Positions 47,101-56,209 of a stretch of DNA of 64,000 nt are shown here, piece by piece (position 1 is the first letter of the stretch; the number at the start of each line of letters is the position of its first letter). Made by a program: the position numbers and the translations under genes. Source of the DNA: Vesta saturnalis (Eukaryota; Arthropoda; Insecta; Coleoptera; Lampyridae); the NCBI GenBank assembly GCA_036346205.1, contig JARFJB010001910.1, positions 6,127,501 through 6,191,500 of the forward strand. The letters are read 5' to 3'. Below the pieces are notes generated by a model. That model ran no database searches and was not told the origin of the DNA. It saw only the letters and a list, made by a program, of their open reading frames with translations.

Positions 47101-47768
47101 GCAGTCTTCAAGTCAACTTGCAGGAAGAGCTGCAGTGCAGTAGTGATCAAATATACAAAAAGTACCTGAAGCGTTCTTTGACCTCTCCTGAAAACTATAC
47201 ATTTATACTGAATATATTACAAAATATTGTTATTCCTGATGAGTGTTTTACTGGTGTGCTATAAACTCAAAGTGTGCAAATGAAATTATTATTAGACATT
47301 ATTTGATAAAAAATTAAATTAGACGATACCATTAAAAGTTTTATGAAATTGTGTACCGATAAAGGCTACAATTCATTAACTTTTGATAAAGTAGATAGGA
47401 TCTTAGACGATATGAGTGTACTTGGTGACATACCGCTTAAAATGTATCTATATGATTTATTATGGGTTCATGATTCAACAAATGTTAAATCTACGTTAGA
47501 AAATATTGCTTACAAGGACACTGTATTTATTATAACTGAATGTATTGAGAAATCGACATATTATGCTAACTACAAGTGCCTCGATATTTTGATTGAAATA
47601 TTATTAGAACAAAATATCAACTATAAGTTTCAACCGTGGGAAAACGATGAGCACCACAAAATTTATTACTGGATACTAGACAACATCAATAAAGGTGAAA
47701 CAAATTCAAATTCCTGTTTGGGATGGAGGTGTGGGCCAGATTCGGGATATGGCCATCCAGTAATTTAA
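47097..47768 (+). pseudogene. Unidentified Polinton gene downstream of polymerase
   Basis: Its ATG overlaps the polymerase stop as ATGA (47097-47100), a coupling expected for adjacent virus-like genes. It starts MSSLQVNLQEELQCSSDQIY. Stops near 47263 and 47305 interrupt it, after which 141 codons are open to 47768 (MKLCTDKGYNSLTFDKVDRI, YDLLWVHDSTNVKSTLENIA, CLDILIEILLEQNINYKF). It looks mostly helical with no known motif; the C-terminal 20 residues are Gly/Pro-rich. I do not recognise it. Confidence 0.5.
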
Positions 47769-47955
47769 GTGATTATATAAGTACTTTAGGTTCACTTTAT
47801 AAGATAATGAAATTTTAAAATAAATGTAATATTTAAAAATAAAATACTATTATTTTTGTGTGTGTTTTATTTCATCTAAGAGCTACATCCTTTTCTACAA
47901 ACTATATATATATAACTAATATAAGTAATTTGTTTCACAAAGTACAGGTTAAATG

Positions 47956-48855
47956 TTATAAAACAATATCATCCTTATTGATCCATGATCTTTCATCCAA
48001 TCCCCACCATTTTACGAATAACTTATTATTCTTGGAGCGAAGCACTTTTTCTACTAGATATACATCAGGATACTTTGTTTTTGTAATTCATGTTCATAAA
48101 ACCCTCCCAGTACAGGATTTCCTTCATGTCTTCAAGCATGTACGTAGTGGGGTTAGTAATGCAAACTTTCACAATCTTAAATAGTTCACTAGACCAATTG
48201 GGTGTGTATCCTTTGGCGAAAATATTTTAAATTTACTGATTCGTACTATGTCACCCACAGAATATCGATTCCTATCGAATATTTTTATGTTAGTGTAAGC
48301 CTCTAGCTTTGTATGATTACCAACATCTTTGGGCTTCATTCTAATAGTTCTATGCTTACGATTGTTATAATCCATCGTTATGGTATCAATTGTATCAATC
48401 CATTTATATTTACCTTGCAGGCTGAATGACTTATATAGAGCACCTTTAATGGTTCTGATAACACGTTCAGCAATTGCAGCCTTCTTTGTGCTATAGGTAG
48501 AGTAATGATTGACTCCATAACGATGCATTAGTTTAGTAAAATGCGCATTGTAGAATTCTTTTCCTGCATCTGTCTGCAAATTGGTAGGTTTCCGACCTTT
48601 TTCAAAGATTGTTTGCATGGCCTTGGTAACTTCTTGACCTGTTTTCGTTTTTAATCCTTTAGTCCATAAGTATTTCGAAAAACAGTCGATGACCACTAAT
48701 ATATACTTATAACCCTTATTTTGTTTGGCATATGTGTTAAATTCAGCTAAATCTGCTTGCCAAAGATCATCAAAACCTCTAATTATTGTTCGCCTTCGTT
48801 TAAAATTTTTTCGTGCAGGTTTGTGCAATTCGTTGACGAGTTGTAATTTGGACAT
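47956..48855 (-). pseudogene. Polinton retrovirus-like integrase with chromodomain
   Basis: The ATG at 48855 starts MSKLQLVNELHKPARKNF. The catalytic core is intact: DLWQADLAEFNTYAKQNKGY (first Asp), NLQTDAGKEFYN (second Asp), KKAAIAERVIRTIKGALYK (Glu). The SH3-like tail (DRNRYSVGDIVRISKFK) is open to about 48230, where one frameshift separates it from the C-terminus. The latter reads YLVEKVLRSKNNKLFVKWWG and ERSWINKDDIV, a chromodomain, with TAA at 47958-47956. Apart from the frameshift it is well preserved. It lacks the HHCC zinc motif in the visible start. Confidence 0.85.
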
Positions 48856-49218
48856 GGTGCTAATTTATTCACAATTTCTTTAAGTTGATGTAGTTTTTCC
48901 TCCAGCGCTAGATAAGCGTTGGCGTTTCCTTTGAAAGTGTTCCGAACTGCTTGTAAACAGAAATCAAGGTATCCTTTATTTATAGCATCACCATCTTCTT
49001 CAGGGTCACCCAACTGTGTCAAACGATTTCCATCCAAATCGAACCTTGTTGATACATAATATTGCCTAGTGATGACATCTTGAGGATCTATGGGATTGGC
49101 CACATTGCTGAGTCTCTTATTCTCAATATCAAATTGATTAGCATCAATCTGTTTAAACTGAGGGCTAGTTTCTTTAATTGATACTGGACATATGAACGTC
49201 CAAATTTGTCAAGGGCAT
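48783..49218 (-). pseudogene. Fibre-like Polinton protein
   Basis: The ATG at 49218 lies in a short frame giving KFGRSYVQYQ after one frameshift. The main body contains two similar units, ENKRLSNVANPIDPQDVITR and LDGNRLTQLGDPEEDGDAIN, each followed by an aromatic-rich stretch. The pattern 'RL..(V/L)..P....DA(I/V)....Y' is the repeat seen in phage and adenovirus-like tail or fibre shafts. A helical C-terminus follows (LALEEKLHQLKEIVNKL, probably a trimerising coil). The 3' end overlaps the start of the integrase gene by about 70 bases in another frame. Function by analogy only. Confidence 0.5.
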
Positions 49219-49263
49219 TTTAGTTGTGACATGTCGACATCAATGCATTCTCATTTATATTGT

Positions 49264-50380
49264 TTAAAAAGCGGTTGTTCGGTTTTCAATGTATCCATCT
49301 TCATATAGTTCTTCTACAATTGATATTATGTCATTTACAACACCTGTGTTTCCCGCTAATTTTTCTGCCCACAATACTTCCAGATCACGAATTAGTTCAT
49401 GTATATCATTCCAATATTTATATTCAATGGGTCTGTTTGTTAATTCCTTAAAATATAGCTCCACCTCCTCCCTTGGTTGTGGTGGGTGATGATGACAGCA
49501 AGGGTTTGATTATTTGTGTATACTTTTTGCTGCGGCTTCCTCGAATCTGTGCACTTATGTCATAATCTCGCCTTACTACATTCGTAGCCTCTAAAATAGT
49601 TCTATATTTTTTCTATCTGTTGACTTTACTAGACTTAAGTCGGGTTCATTCATAATAAGCAGATCATATAATCCTGGAGTCCCTTTATACGTGACACCTT
49701 TAATAATTATATCGTCTCCTTTAATTGTGATGGGTGTATTACCAATTGTCCATTTATCAGTTTTGGTATCATAGTGGACTCCATACGTATGATCAATATC
49801 ACCTTCAGCATTCTTCAAAATACGTTCAACATATATACGCGGCAATTCATTGTACTGCTCGAGAAATTCTTCCGAGATGGGTTCATTATGGGAATCATCT
49901 ACGATACTAGACAGTTCTTCTTCTTCCTCCCCAGTATTAATCTCCCCATGACTGATGTTTCCAAGAAAGATGGAAGACTTGAGGAGGATTTCTTCGAAAA
50001 ACGGAAGCTGAGCTAGTGGACTAGTAGCACCCTTACTTGAATCACCTAATGGAGTGAGACGTGGGGTCCATTGAACTTGAGCTAGCGGACTAGTGGGGAT
50101 AGTGGCGTGCTTTCTTGGAAATATCAATACGGGTGGTTTTTTAGGTTTAACATCAATGACCTCCTCCTCCTTTTTAGGTGTTTTTTTATCGATTTTATTT
50201 ACTATTTCAGTTAGAGGTTCTATTAAAGGCTTATAAGTACTTTCGAATGTTCTTTCATTATCAATGCGAGCAGTCTTAATACTGTTATACTTCTGCCGTA
50301 TTATTTTACGAGCCTGAATAATTTTTTCTTTAATATCCTCTCCTTGTTGTCCATTGCGACAAACAGGTACCGGTTCACCT
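49264..50380 (-). pseudogene. Conserved Polinton protein of unknown function (DUF8207-like)
   Basis: Read from the right: a basic helical start (IIQARKIIRQKYNSIKTAR), a Pro-rich linker with two 'SPLAQ' repeats, and an acidic patch. Then comes a conserved domain with GVHYDTKTDKWTIGNTPITI and IIIKGVTYKGTPGLYDLL, then SRSKKYTQIIKPLL and finally IEYKYWNDIHELIRDLEVLW and GNTGVVNDIISIVEELYEDG. The last two blocks are separated by frame changes near 49600 and 49480. It is common in insect Polintons; structure and role unknown to me. It lies between the ATPase and the fibre-like gene. Confidence 0.65.
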
Positions 50381-50660
50381 TGAACAGGTAGCTGTTTACA
50401 CTAAACAGATAGCTGCTAATACCTAAACAGATCAGTTACTACTAAACTGCTGAATGCGGTTTAAGGTATTATATATATATTCGCCTTATATACCAAAACG
50501 GATTTAATGAACAGGTACCCGTTTACCATGAACAGGTAGCTGTTGCGACAAACAGGTACCGGTTCACCTTGAACAGGTAGCTGTTTACACTAAACAGATA
50601 GCTGTTAATACCTAAACAGATCAGTTACTACTGAAACCAGTTTAAGGTATTATATATTCA
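50356..50660. repeat. 189-bp tandem duplication rich in short palindromic 14-mers
   Basis: 'gcgacaaacaggtaccggtt' starts at 50356 and again at 50545. The copies share about 110 bases including 'aacagatcagttactact'. 'aacaggtagctgtt' appears three times and 'aacaggtaccggtt' twice; each is close to a palindrome. It fills the gap after the ATPase stop codon. Confidence 0.85.
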
Positions 50661-51324
50661 TCAAATCCTTTCCTATAGCGACCATTATTAACTTCAGCAT
50701 CCTTGTTTATGACCATGAAACCAAACGGATCTACCCAGCACTTTGAACACATGTCCCGAAACAATTTCATGCTTATGGTGGGACTTATATGATCCTCATA
50801 CGCATGTTTTAAGTTTAATTCATCTTGCTCAAATAATATAATTAGATTCGCATTATCACGAATTAATTGCTTTGGAATTTTACTGTAAGTTTGACTCAAA
50901 TAGAAACAGTCAATATCGTTATGCCTACCCATAGAAAAATATGCTCTTATATTATTTTGCTTTTCACAAGCGATATCATCGAAAATAAAAATAGAGTTTG
51001 ATTTTGCACAATTAGGCTCAATCACATCTTGATTGTCGCTGAAGGTAAAGTAACCTATGTCCTTCATTGGAAGTAAGATTTCCTGTAAAAGTTTGTACTT
51101 GTTTTGATTCAATGACTTAGAGTATACGTATACATGTTTAAATTTCAAACCATTTTTTCAGTAAGCAGACTGATCATTGCGTTTGTTTTACCGCAATTGG
51201 AGGGGCCGCATATAATACCACGTATACTATTAGGAAGTAAATCACCATGTTTTGAAGTAATAGACTTTTCATCAAAGTCATGATTTTGAATTGAGAGTTT
51301 TTGTTTCTGAGCAACTACTTTCAT
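50642..51324 (-). pseudogene. Polinton packaging ATPase, one frameshift
   Basis: The ATG at 51324 starts MKVVAQKQKLSIQNHDFDEK. Walker A is IRGIICGPSNCGKTNAMISL. After a single frameshift near 51150 the frame is open to the stop at 50644-50642, with Walker B as SIFIFDD followed by a conserved YFSMGRHNDIDCFYLSQTYS (sensor) and LIRDNANLIILFEQDE. All nucleotide-binding residues are present, so only the frameshift disables it. It would translocate the element's DNA into capsids. It is followed downstream by the 189-bp repeat. Confidence 0.85.
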
Positions 51325-51380
51325 CTTTGATGGATGAAATAAAACTAAACGAATAATTACAACATCTTTATTTATATATA

Positions 51381-52618
51381 TTAGACTATACTACAATAAT
51401 AATTATAATTTTTCACTTCTCCGGTGAGTGGACTGTACTGTACAATAGCATCATGGAGAATAAGACCATATACAACGATTCCATTATCGAAAGGTGTTAG
51501 AGATTCCATTTCCAATTTGATGTCCACTGTTGAGTTTTTAAGGATTCATTTTGTTTAGAGCAGTCCATTACAAATATTGGACATGATTTGAATTCGGAAT
51601 AGTTGAATAATGCATCTTTATCATCTTCACCATAGTAATCACAACGAAATTTCAAAAATTGCGATAGGCAGGTATATATTGGTTGGCACTGAAGTTCAAA
51701 TGCATTGCTTCATATGGATAATACTCAGAATTCAGATGTACTTTAAGATTTCTGATGTTAATGTGATCAAAATTTCCAGCCCTTGCTGACCTTGTATACC
51801 TTTTACCTTGTTGGAATGCAACAATTATCCAACGTGGTTTTTCCAGTTGCGTTGATGTTTTTATTGGCCATATGTCTGAGGTTGCTTGTTTTAAAGCAGG
51901 CAATTCATACAACTCCCATTGTCGAAATGGAACAGTAATAATAGAATTTTTATTGATTCCTTGAAACAAGTTAAGTTTCGCAGCATCACTAAGTGTTAAG
52001 TGCGGTACTTTCCATTGAATTTTATTTAAGGTTATTGCGGCATCGACTTCACCATAGTAACAGTTTGTATCGCTTCTAGATCGAATTAAAACCAACTCTT
52101 GGCGCATATTCACGATTACCTGACGATAATCCTCCATTATTCCAAATATGTGGTTCAATGGTATGCATACTGTAAAGATTTTTCTCCATTTTGCTCATCG
52201 AATTCTACTTGTAATGGTTCTTCATTCTTTGGTGACCATCCTAAATGACTTAGTGCTTTGCTTTTGCTTGCCGTATAAGAAATATATCCTTTAAGCGTAG
52301 ATGTTATTCCTGGATTTCTACAAACATCCACTCTCTGACCACCTAACTCATAACGAATTTCTTCGAAAAGAAAGTTCGGGAAATTGTTGGTTAAGCTGCA
52401 TGCTTTTCTTTCATCTTCTTTTTGAGCTCAAGTTTACCTTCTATGTACAGAAAACTATCATAAGTAGCCGTAATTAGATCTTGACTTTGAATTAAGATTC
52501 GTATTTCTTCGGAAGGTCCATATTTAGAAGATCCATATGGAAGATAAGTGTGAATATCTGATTTAATTATAGTATCATCAAAATGTACGTTTTGAAAGAC
52601 GTTTAACGATTCTGCCAT
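51381..52618 (-). pseudogene. Polinton major capsid protein (second lineage)
   Basis: The ATG at 52618 starts MAESLNVFQNVHFDDTII. Family landmarks: THTYLPYGSS-like (SDIHTYLPYGSSKYG), EEIRILIQSQDLITATYDSF, FLFEEIRYELGGQRVD, EDYRQVIVNMRQELVLIRSR, PFRQWELYELPALK, TSTQLEKPRWIIVAFQQGKR and near the end FVMDCSKQNES. This is the roughly 400-residue double-jelly-roll type capsid protein found in one group of Polintons. Frameshifts lie near 52390, 52180, 51650 and 51530. It is followed by the ATPase, both leftward. Capsid role from family knowledge. Confidence 0.78.
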
Positions 52619-52781
52619 TGTGGTTGAGAACTTTTAAACCTATTGACGTTAAAAAGTATTTCTCTGCAGATGTTAACCGCAATGAAGGTTGATGACTAAT
52701 TAATGACTTACTGTAGGGATGATGTCTTTTATATGAGTTTTTGAAAGATGGAATTGGTCCTGGATTAATTCTCAGACCCAT
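52578..52781 (-). CDS. Small overlapping Polinton ORF
   Basis: An open frame of 67 codons from the ATG at 52781 (MGLRINPGPIPSFKNSYKRH) to 52578, with LTSAEKYFLTSIGLKVLNHN as its conserved-looking part. The start overlaps the end of the minor capsid gene by 17 bases and the end overlaps the capsid ATG by about 40. Basic N-terminus. Short ORFs ending in 'FL.S.GLKV' are frequent in Polintons; no function is known to me. Confidence 0.55.
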   Translation of the reverse strand: MGLRINPGPIPSFKNSYKRHHPYSKSLISHQPSLRLTSAEKYFLTSIGLKVLNHNGRIVKRLSKRTF

Positions 52782-53469
52782 GTTCTTTTAGTTCTAAGCG
52801 TACAGTGAATGGTTCACTTTCACCAAAGTCTATTAATTCACCCTTTTGATTAGTCAAATTAATTGTTATATTACTAATAATGTCAGTGTTTACTTCTAAA
52901 TATTGAGTATTGCTCGGAGTTTTATCTAGACGATAACCTGGAGGAACTGAAACATCAATCTCATATAATACTTTAGCAGGTTTCCCGTTTCGATAAGATC
53001 CCTTTATAATGTTGCACTCTACGTGTAGATTAGTGTGTTTAAGTATTTGGATGTCTAACGCAGATGTATGTAAAATATTTGGTTCTAATATTTTAGACTC
53101 AAACCCTAGCATGCGCCCAATACAATTTTCTTTAGTAAAATCAATCTCAAATGAACTGTTTATCTCACATTTAAGTGTATTGTTGTTTGCTCTAATGATA
53201 AACTTTTCTGTGGGTATTTTAGATTTTAGATAATCGTTAATTTCATCTAACTCATATGCACCGTGTGGAATATTAATCACTTGCAAATGAGATGGATTTG
53301 TTCTAAAATAAAATCTATCGTTGCCTGCATAAATGTTTCTAATGCTGTTGCAGCCGTAAAATCCAACCAATCCAATAACGTATTTCTTCCCCAAATCTAG
53401 CTCTATCGGTGGATAGAAGTTGTAGCTAGCTGTGTTACCAACACCTTCTAAACTGAATGTTATTGACAT
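52765..53469 (-). CDS. Polinton minor capsid protein (penton-like), intact
   Basis: An uninterrupted 234-codon gene with ATG at 53469 (MSITFSLEGVGNTASYNFYP) and stop at 52765. Conserved blocks: PPIELDLGKKYVIGLVGFYG, IPHGAYELDEINDYLKSKI, NNNTLKCEINSSFEIDFT, RMLGFESKILEPNILHTS and VPPGYRLDKTPSNTQYLEV, ending FTVRLELKEH. These match the single-jelly-roll vertex protein of Polintons. It is full length and open, the best preserved virion gene in the window. It overlaps the protease gene region by a few bases upstream and the small ORF downstream. Confidence 0.82.
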   Translation of the reverse strand: MSITFSLEGVGNTASYNFYPPIELDLGKKYVIGLVGFYGCNSIRNIYAGNDRFYFRTNPSHLQVINIPHGAYELDEINDYLKSKIPTEKFIIRANNNTLKCEINSSFEIDFTKENCIGRMLGFESKILEPNILHTSALDIQILKHTNLHVECNIIKGSYRNGKPAKVLYEIDVSVPPGYRLDKTPSNTQYLEVNTDIISNITINLTNQKGELIDFGESEPFTVRLELKEHGSEN

Positions 53470-53496
53470 AACTGAGAAAATTTGATGTTGTGCTGA

Positions 53497-53836
53497 TTAT
53501 TTATATAAAAATTGTAGGCATAGGTGTCCGCAAATAATTGTATTAAACTCTTGATCTTGGTTGTAATTATAATATATTTTACACCCCGAAAGTAGTTAAT
53601 CACTTCGTTTGGTGGTCGAATATTACCGAAACTATCGTAATACCATACCCTTTTACCACGCTTTTGTAGCAAACCCAATGGGTACCTGGTCCTCTTTGGC
53701 TATCTAAGTTAATAATTCCAGATTCATTTTTCCGTGGCAATTTAGGCATGCTATCTCTCATAAAAATATCCCTAAAGTACGGTACGTTTTTGGAGTATTT
53801 CTTTAAATCAGTATCCGTTAACGGTCTTTCGGTAAT
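53497..53836 (-). pseudogene. Polinton adenovirus-like protease
   Basis: A Ulp1/adenain-type cysteine protease. Its reading begins ITERPLTDTDLKKYSKNVPY, where ATT stands in place of the usual ATG right after the preceding gene's stop codon (53837-53839). Catalytic His: GPGTHWVCY; acidic residue: RVWYYDSFGNIRPP; catalytic Cys: ICGHLCLQFLYK, in a different frame from the middle. All three active-site segments are thus present, but frameshifts near 53660 and 53540 and the lost start inactivate it. Confidence 0.78.
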
Positions 53837-54282
53837 CTATTCAGTTTTTGGAAACGGTTTTAAGTATAATGCACCACCACCAGATTTGTTTGGTTTTAGA
53901 TATAGTGCACCGCCTTTCTTATTCATGGAGCCTATAGCGACCGATTCCATCATGCGATTATGGCGCGATGTCTCTTCCTGCAATTTTTAGCATTTTTAGC
54001 ATCATTGACTGCTTTAGCAATTCCTGATGCACCGCCAGCTAAAGCACCGATTGCTGATAATCCTGCGAATAACGGAATAAGAAATGGTAAAAACCCTCCT
54101 TGTTTAGGTAGGGAATTACTCTAGGAACTTTAATGTTTTTCTTTCCTCCTAAATTTTTACCACACGTTTTGCCGTTGAAAGCGCTGACTTTATTGTGTCT
54201 GTGAAATTTCCGTTAGGTTTAATTTTTTAGCTATTGTCTTTCGTAAATGCAATAAATTTCCACCATTGCATTTCTTCTTCAT
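53837..54282 (-). pseudogene. Small hydrophobic Polinton protein with GGALYLKP repeats
   Basis: The ATG at 54282 starts MKKKCNGGNLLHLRKTIAKK. After frame changes the core is KQGGFLPFLIPLFAGLSAIG and ALAGGASGIAKAVNDAKNAK, a strongly hydrophobic Gly/Ala-rich stretch likely to act on membranes or lie inside the capsid. The tail carries GGALYLKP twice and stops at 53837. This architecture (basic start, GGFLP, Ala/Gly helix, LYLKP tail) is typical for Polintons. At least three frameshifts. Confidence 0.65.
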
Positions 54283-54289
54283 ATTAGAT

Positions 54290-54651
54290 CGACGTTTACA
54301 CCCCATTCCCAATTTTCTCTTTGCTTTCATGATGGTACTGACTGCTAAAGCTGCAGTTCGTTCACCTAGCGTTGCGTCTAATGATTTAAAGCGCTCCCAA
54401 GCTTTTTTGTAAAATTTTATCTGCTTTATGTCTACTTTCTAAATCTCGGTAATCTCTGTAACTGATATCATGAAGTTTGCACTGAGCATCTAATTGATTA
54501 ATGCCGAGGTCACCGCGTGCGAGTCGTTTTCCAACTTTGTACCAGGACCGCAATACTGGTAACCAGGTAAATGCAATTCAAACGGAAGTTTATTGATTAG
54601 ACCATTCACCAAACCACCACCACCTACACTCTTTCGCTTCTTAACTAGCAT
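54290..54651 (-). pseudogene. Phospholipase A2-like protein (parvovirus VP1 type)
   Basis: The ATG at 54651 starts MLVKKRKSVGGGGLVNGLIN, and PFELHLPGYQYCGPGTKLE follows. YCGPG is the calcium-binding loop and the later LDAQCKLHDISYRDY carries the His-Asp catalytic pair of the parvovirus VP1 N-terminal phospholipase A2 family, which breaches endosomal membranes during entry. One single-base frameshift separates loop and catalytic helix (near 54525) and a second lies near 54380. A basic C-terminus (MKAKRKLGMGCKRR) could be a nuclear signal. It was not apparent as a single open frame because of the frameshifts. Confidence 0.75.
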
Positions 54652-54721
54652 TGTTTACATGGATGGATAGAAGGGGTATTTATACCTAAATTGAGAAAAC
54701 AAATCATAGTTATTTCTTTAT

Positions 54722-55647
54722 TCAGTAAATGCTATACATTAGATAAGCAGGACGATAATACAAAATTTCCATTAAACATACAGTGTTATGTGAATTAATA
54801 TTATACTTAGCATTTATAACATCATCAATATCTTTATAAATGTCATCATCACCACCACTGAATTCTTTCTCACGAAAACGACGGTAGTCAACAACTTGTT
54901 GTATGAACTTTTCATAAAAACACACCAGATTGTAAGATTCAAGAAATTCCAATCTATAGCTTACTATATCCTTTAAATTGAATAGTTCTTCTATACTATG
55001 TGAGTTGAATGTACAAGAACAGCACTTGTAGTTTTCTATCATAACAGTTTTCAAAATTCTGTCATATCCTTTAATTAATTCCCAATTGTAATAAATACCA
55101 AGATTACTAGATAGAGATTCATAATGTTGATCATAGATTATATCTTCTTCATTTACATTTGACCAATCAATTTCATTTTCAATTTCTTGAGATCGAAAAA
55201 TTGTAATTCTACATATGAATGCCATCTTAGAAGCTCATTCCATTCCTTCATATCCAACACTACATTATTGCTTTGATCACAATTACGCACCAATACGCAC
55301 CACTGGTGCAAGGTTGAGGTGTGTACTGTATCCAATTTCCAGATGTTTTGCATGATGAGTATCGTTCGATAGTTTATAATAGGTACAATCGATTAAGTAT
55401 TCCTTAGCTGCTTGTTTATACACTTCATCCTTATATTGAAATGATGATGCGCAGTCAGTCTTAGCAGAAGAATAACCTTCATCGTGTTTCTCTTCATTTT
55501 ACTACTACTACTACCATCACTATTTTGACAGCACCAACAAAATGTTAAATTATTCAGATTGTTACTGCAATGATGTGATGTATCCATATATAACGGTGAA
55601 CTTCTGAGTTTGGATCGTTCCAGAAATGATTTTATTGCTACTTGCAT
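54722..55647 (-). pseudogene. Unidentified Polinton gene, frameshifted
   Basis: Three overlapping minus-strand frames: 55647-55393 (MQVAIKSFLERSKLRSSPLY, with a Ser run), 55353-55153 (MQNIWKLDTVHTSTLHQWCV, LDMKEWNELLRWHSYVELQF) and 55225-54722 (WELIKGYDRILKTVMIENYK, LEFLESYNLVCFYEKFIQQV). Continuity of composition and spacing suggests one protein of about 300 residues. The phrase with 'LDMKEWNELL' resembles a segment found in other Polinton proteins that may bind single-stranded DNA, but I cannot assign it. It lies between the 55.7-kb ORF and the phospholipase gene. Confidence 0.5.
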
Positions 55648-55701
55648 GACTTTACTTGCTCACAATTTCACTATGACTAAACGCTGCTTAAGAAAATAAT
55701 T

Positions 55702-56037
55702 CTAGTATTTCAATTTTACATATGGTGGGGTGCTACTATTAAAAGAAAATGTTATGTTTGTTGTTTTGCCAGCTGCACCCAAACTACTTATAAACACATC
55801 CTTCGTGTTTAGGAGTGTTTTAAATTCTTCAATTCGTGTTTCTTCTTTTTTGAAATACACATAAAAGCGTTCCGGTAATACACATTTAAAATCACCCGTT
55901 TCTATCACTATACGTTCACCGTACTTAGTATTAATTATATCCATATTCGTTACTTTATACTTTCTCGATATATCGAGCTCGCACGCATTCTTAAAGGGTT
56001 TGCAATAGGTGCTTTGGTTTAACCCTGTTAATTCCAT
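55702..56037 (-). CDS. First gene of the leftward Polinton unit, intact small ORF
   Basis: The ATG at 56037 (MELTGLNQSTYCKPFKNACE) gives 111 codons ending PPYVKLKY at 55702. Core: LDISRKYKVTNMDIINTKYG, ERIVIETGDFKCVLPERFYV. The beta-rich pattern 'TKYG..IV.E..DF...LP.RF' is common to small ORFs of Polintons and some small DNA viruses and may be an OB-like nucleic acid-binding fold; that is inference. It lies only 25 bases downstream of the predicted start site of the promoter at 56060-56095. Intact. Confidence 0.6.
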   Translation of the reverse strand: MELTGLNQSTYCKPFKNACELDISRKYKVTNMDIINTKYGERIVIETGDFKCVLPERFYVYFKKEETRIEEFKTLLNTKDVFISSLGAAGKTTNITFSFNSSTPPYVKLKY

Positions 56038-56059
56038 ATTTAACAATTATGTGTTGCAG

Positions 56060-56095
56060 ACTGATCTCAACATACAGCTCGCTGCAGTTTATATA
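56060..56095 (-). promoter_or_regulatory. Virion-unit promoter: TATA box and TCAGT initiator
   Basis: On the minus strand TATATAAA (56095-56088) precedes ATCAGT with its A at 56062, 33 bases downstream. This mirrors the promoter at 43201-43240 and would drive the leftward gene set. Confidence 0.6.
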
Positions 56096-56209
56096 AGAAA
56101 TATGCGTCCTACATATTACAACATGCTTAAACTTGTTAAATACCTACTGTTGACCTTGACTATAAATATAATATGATGATGATGATCAGCTCCAAAAATT
56201 TATATTTCC

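Noticed and set aside
47858..48184. 108-codon plus-strand ORF
   Set aside because: Antisense to the integrase C-terminus.
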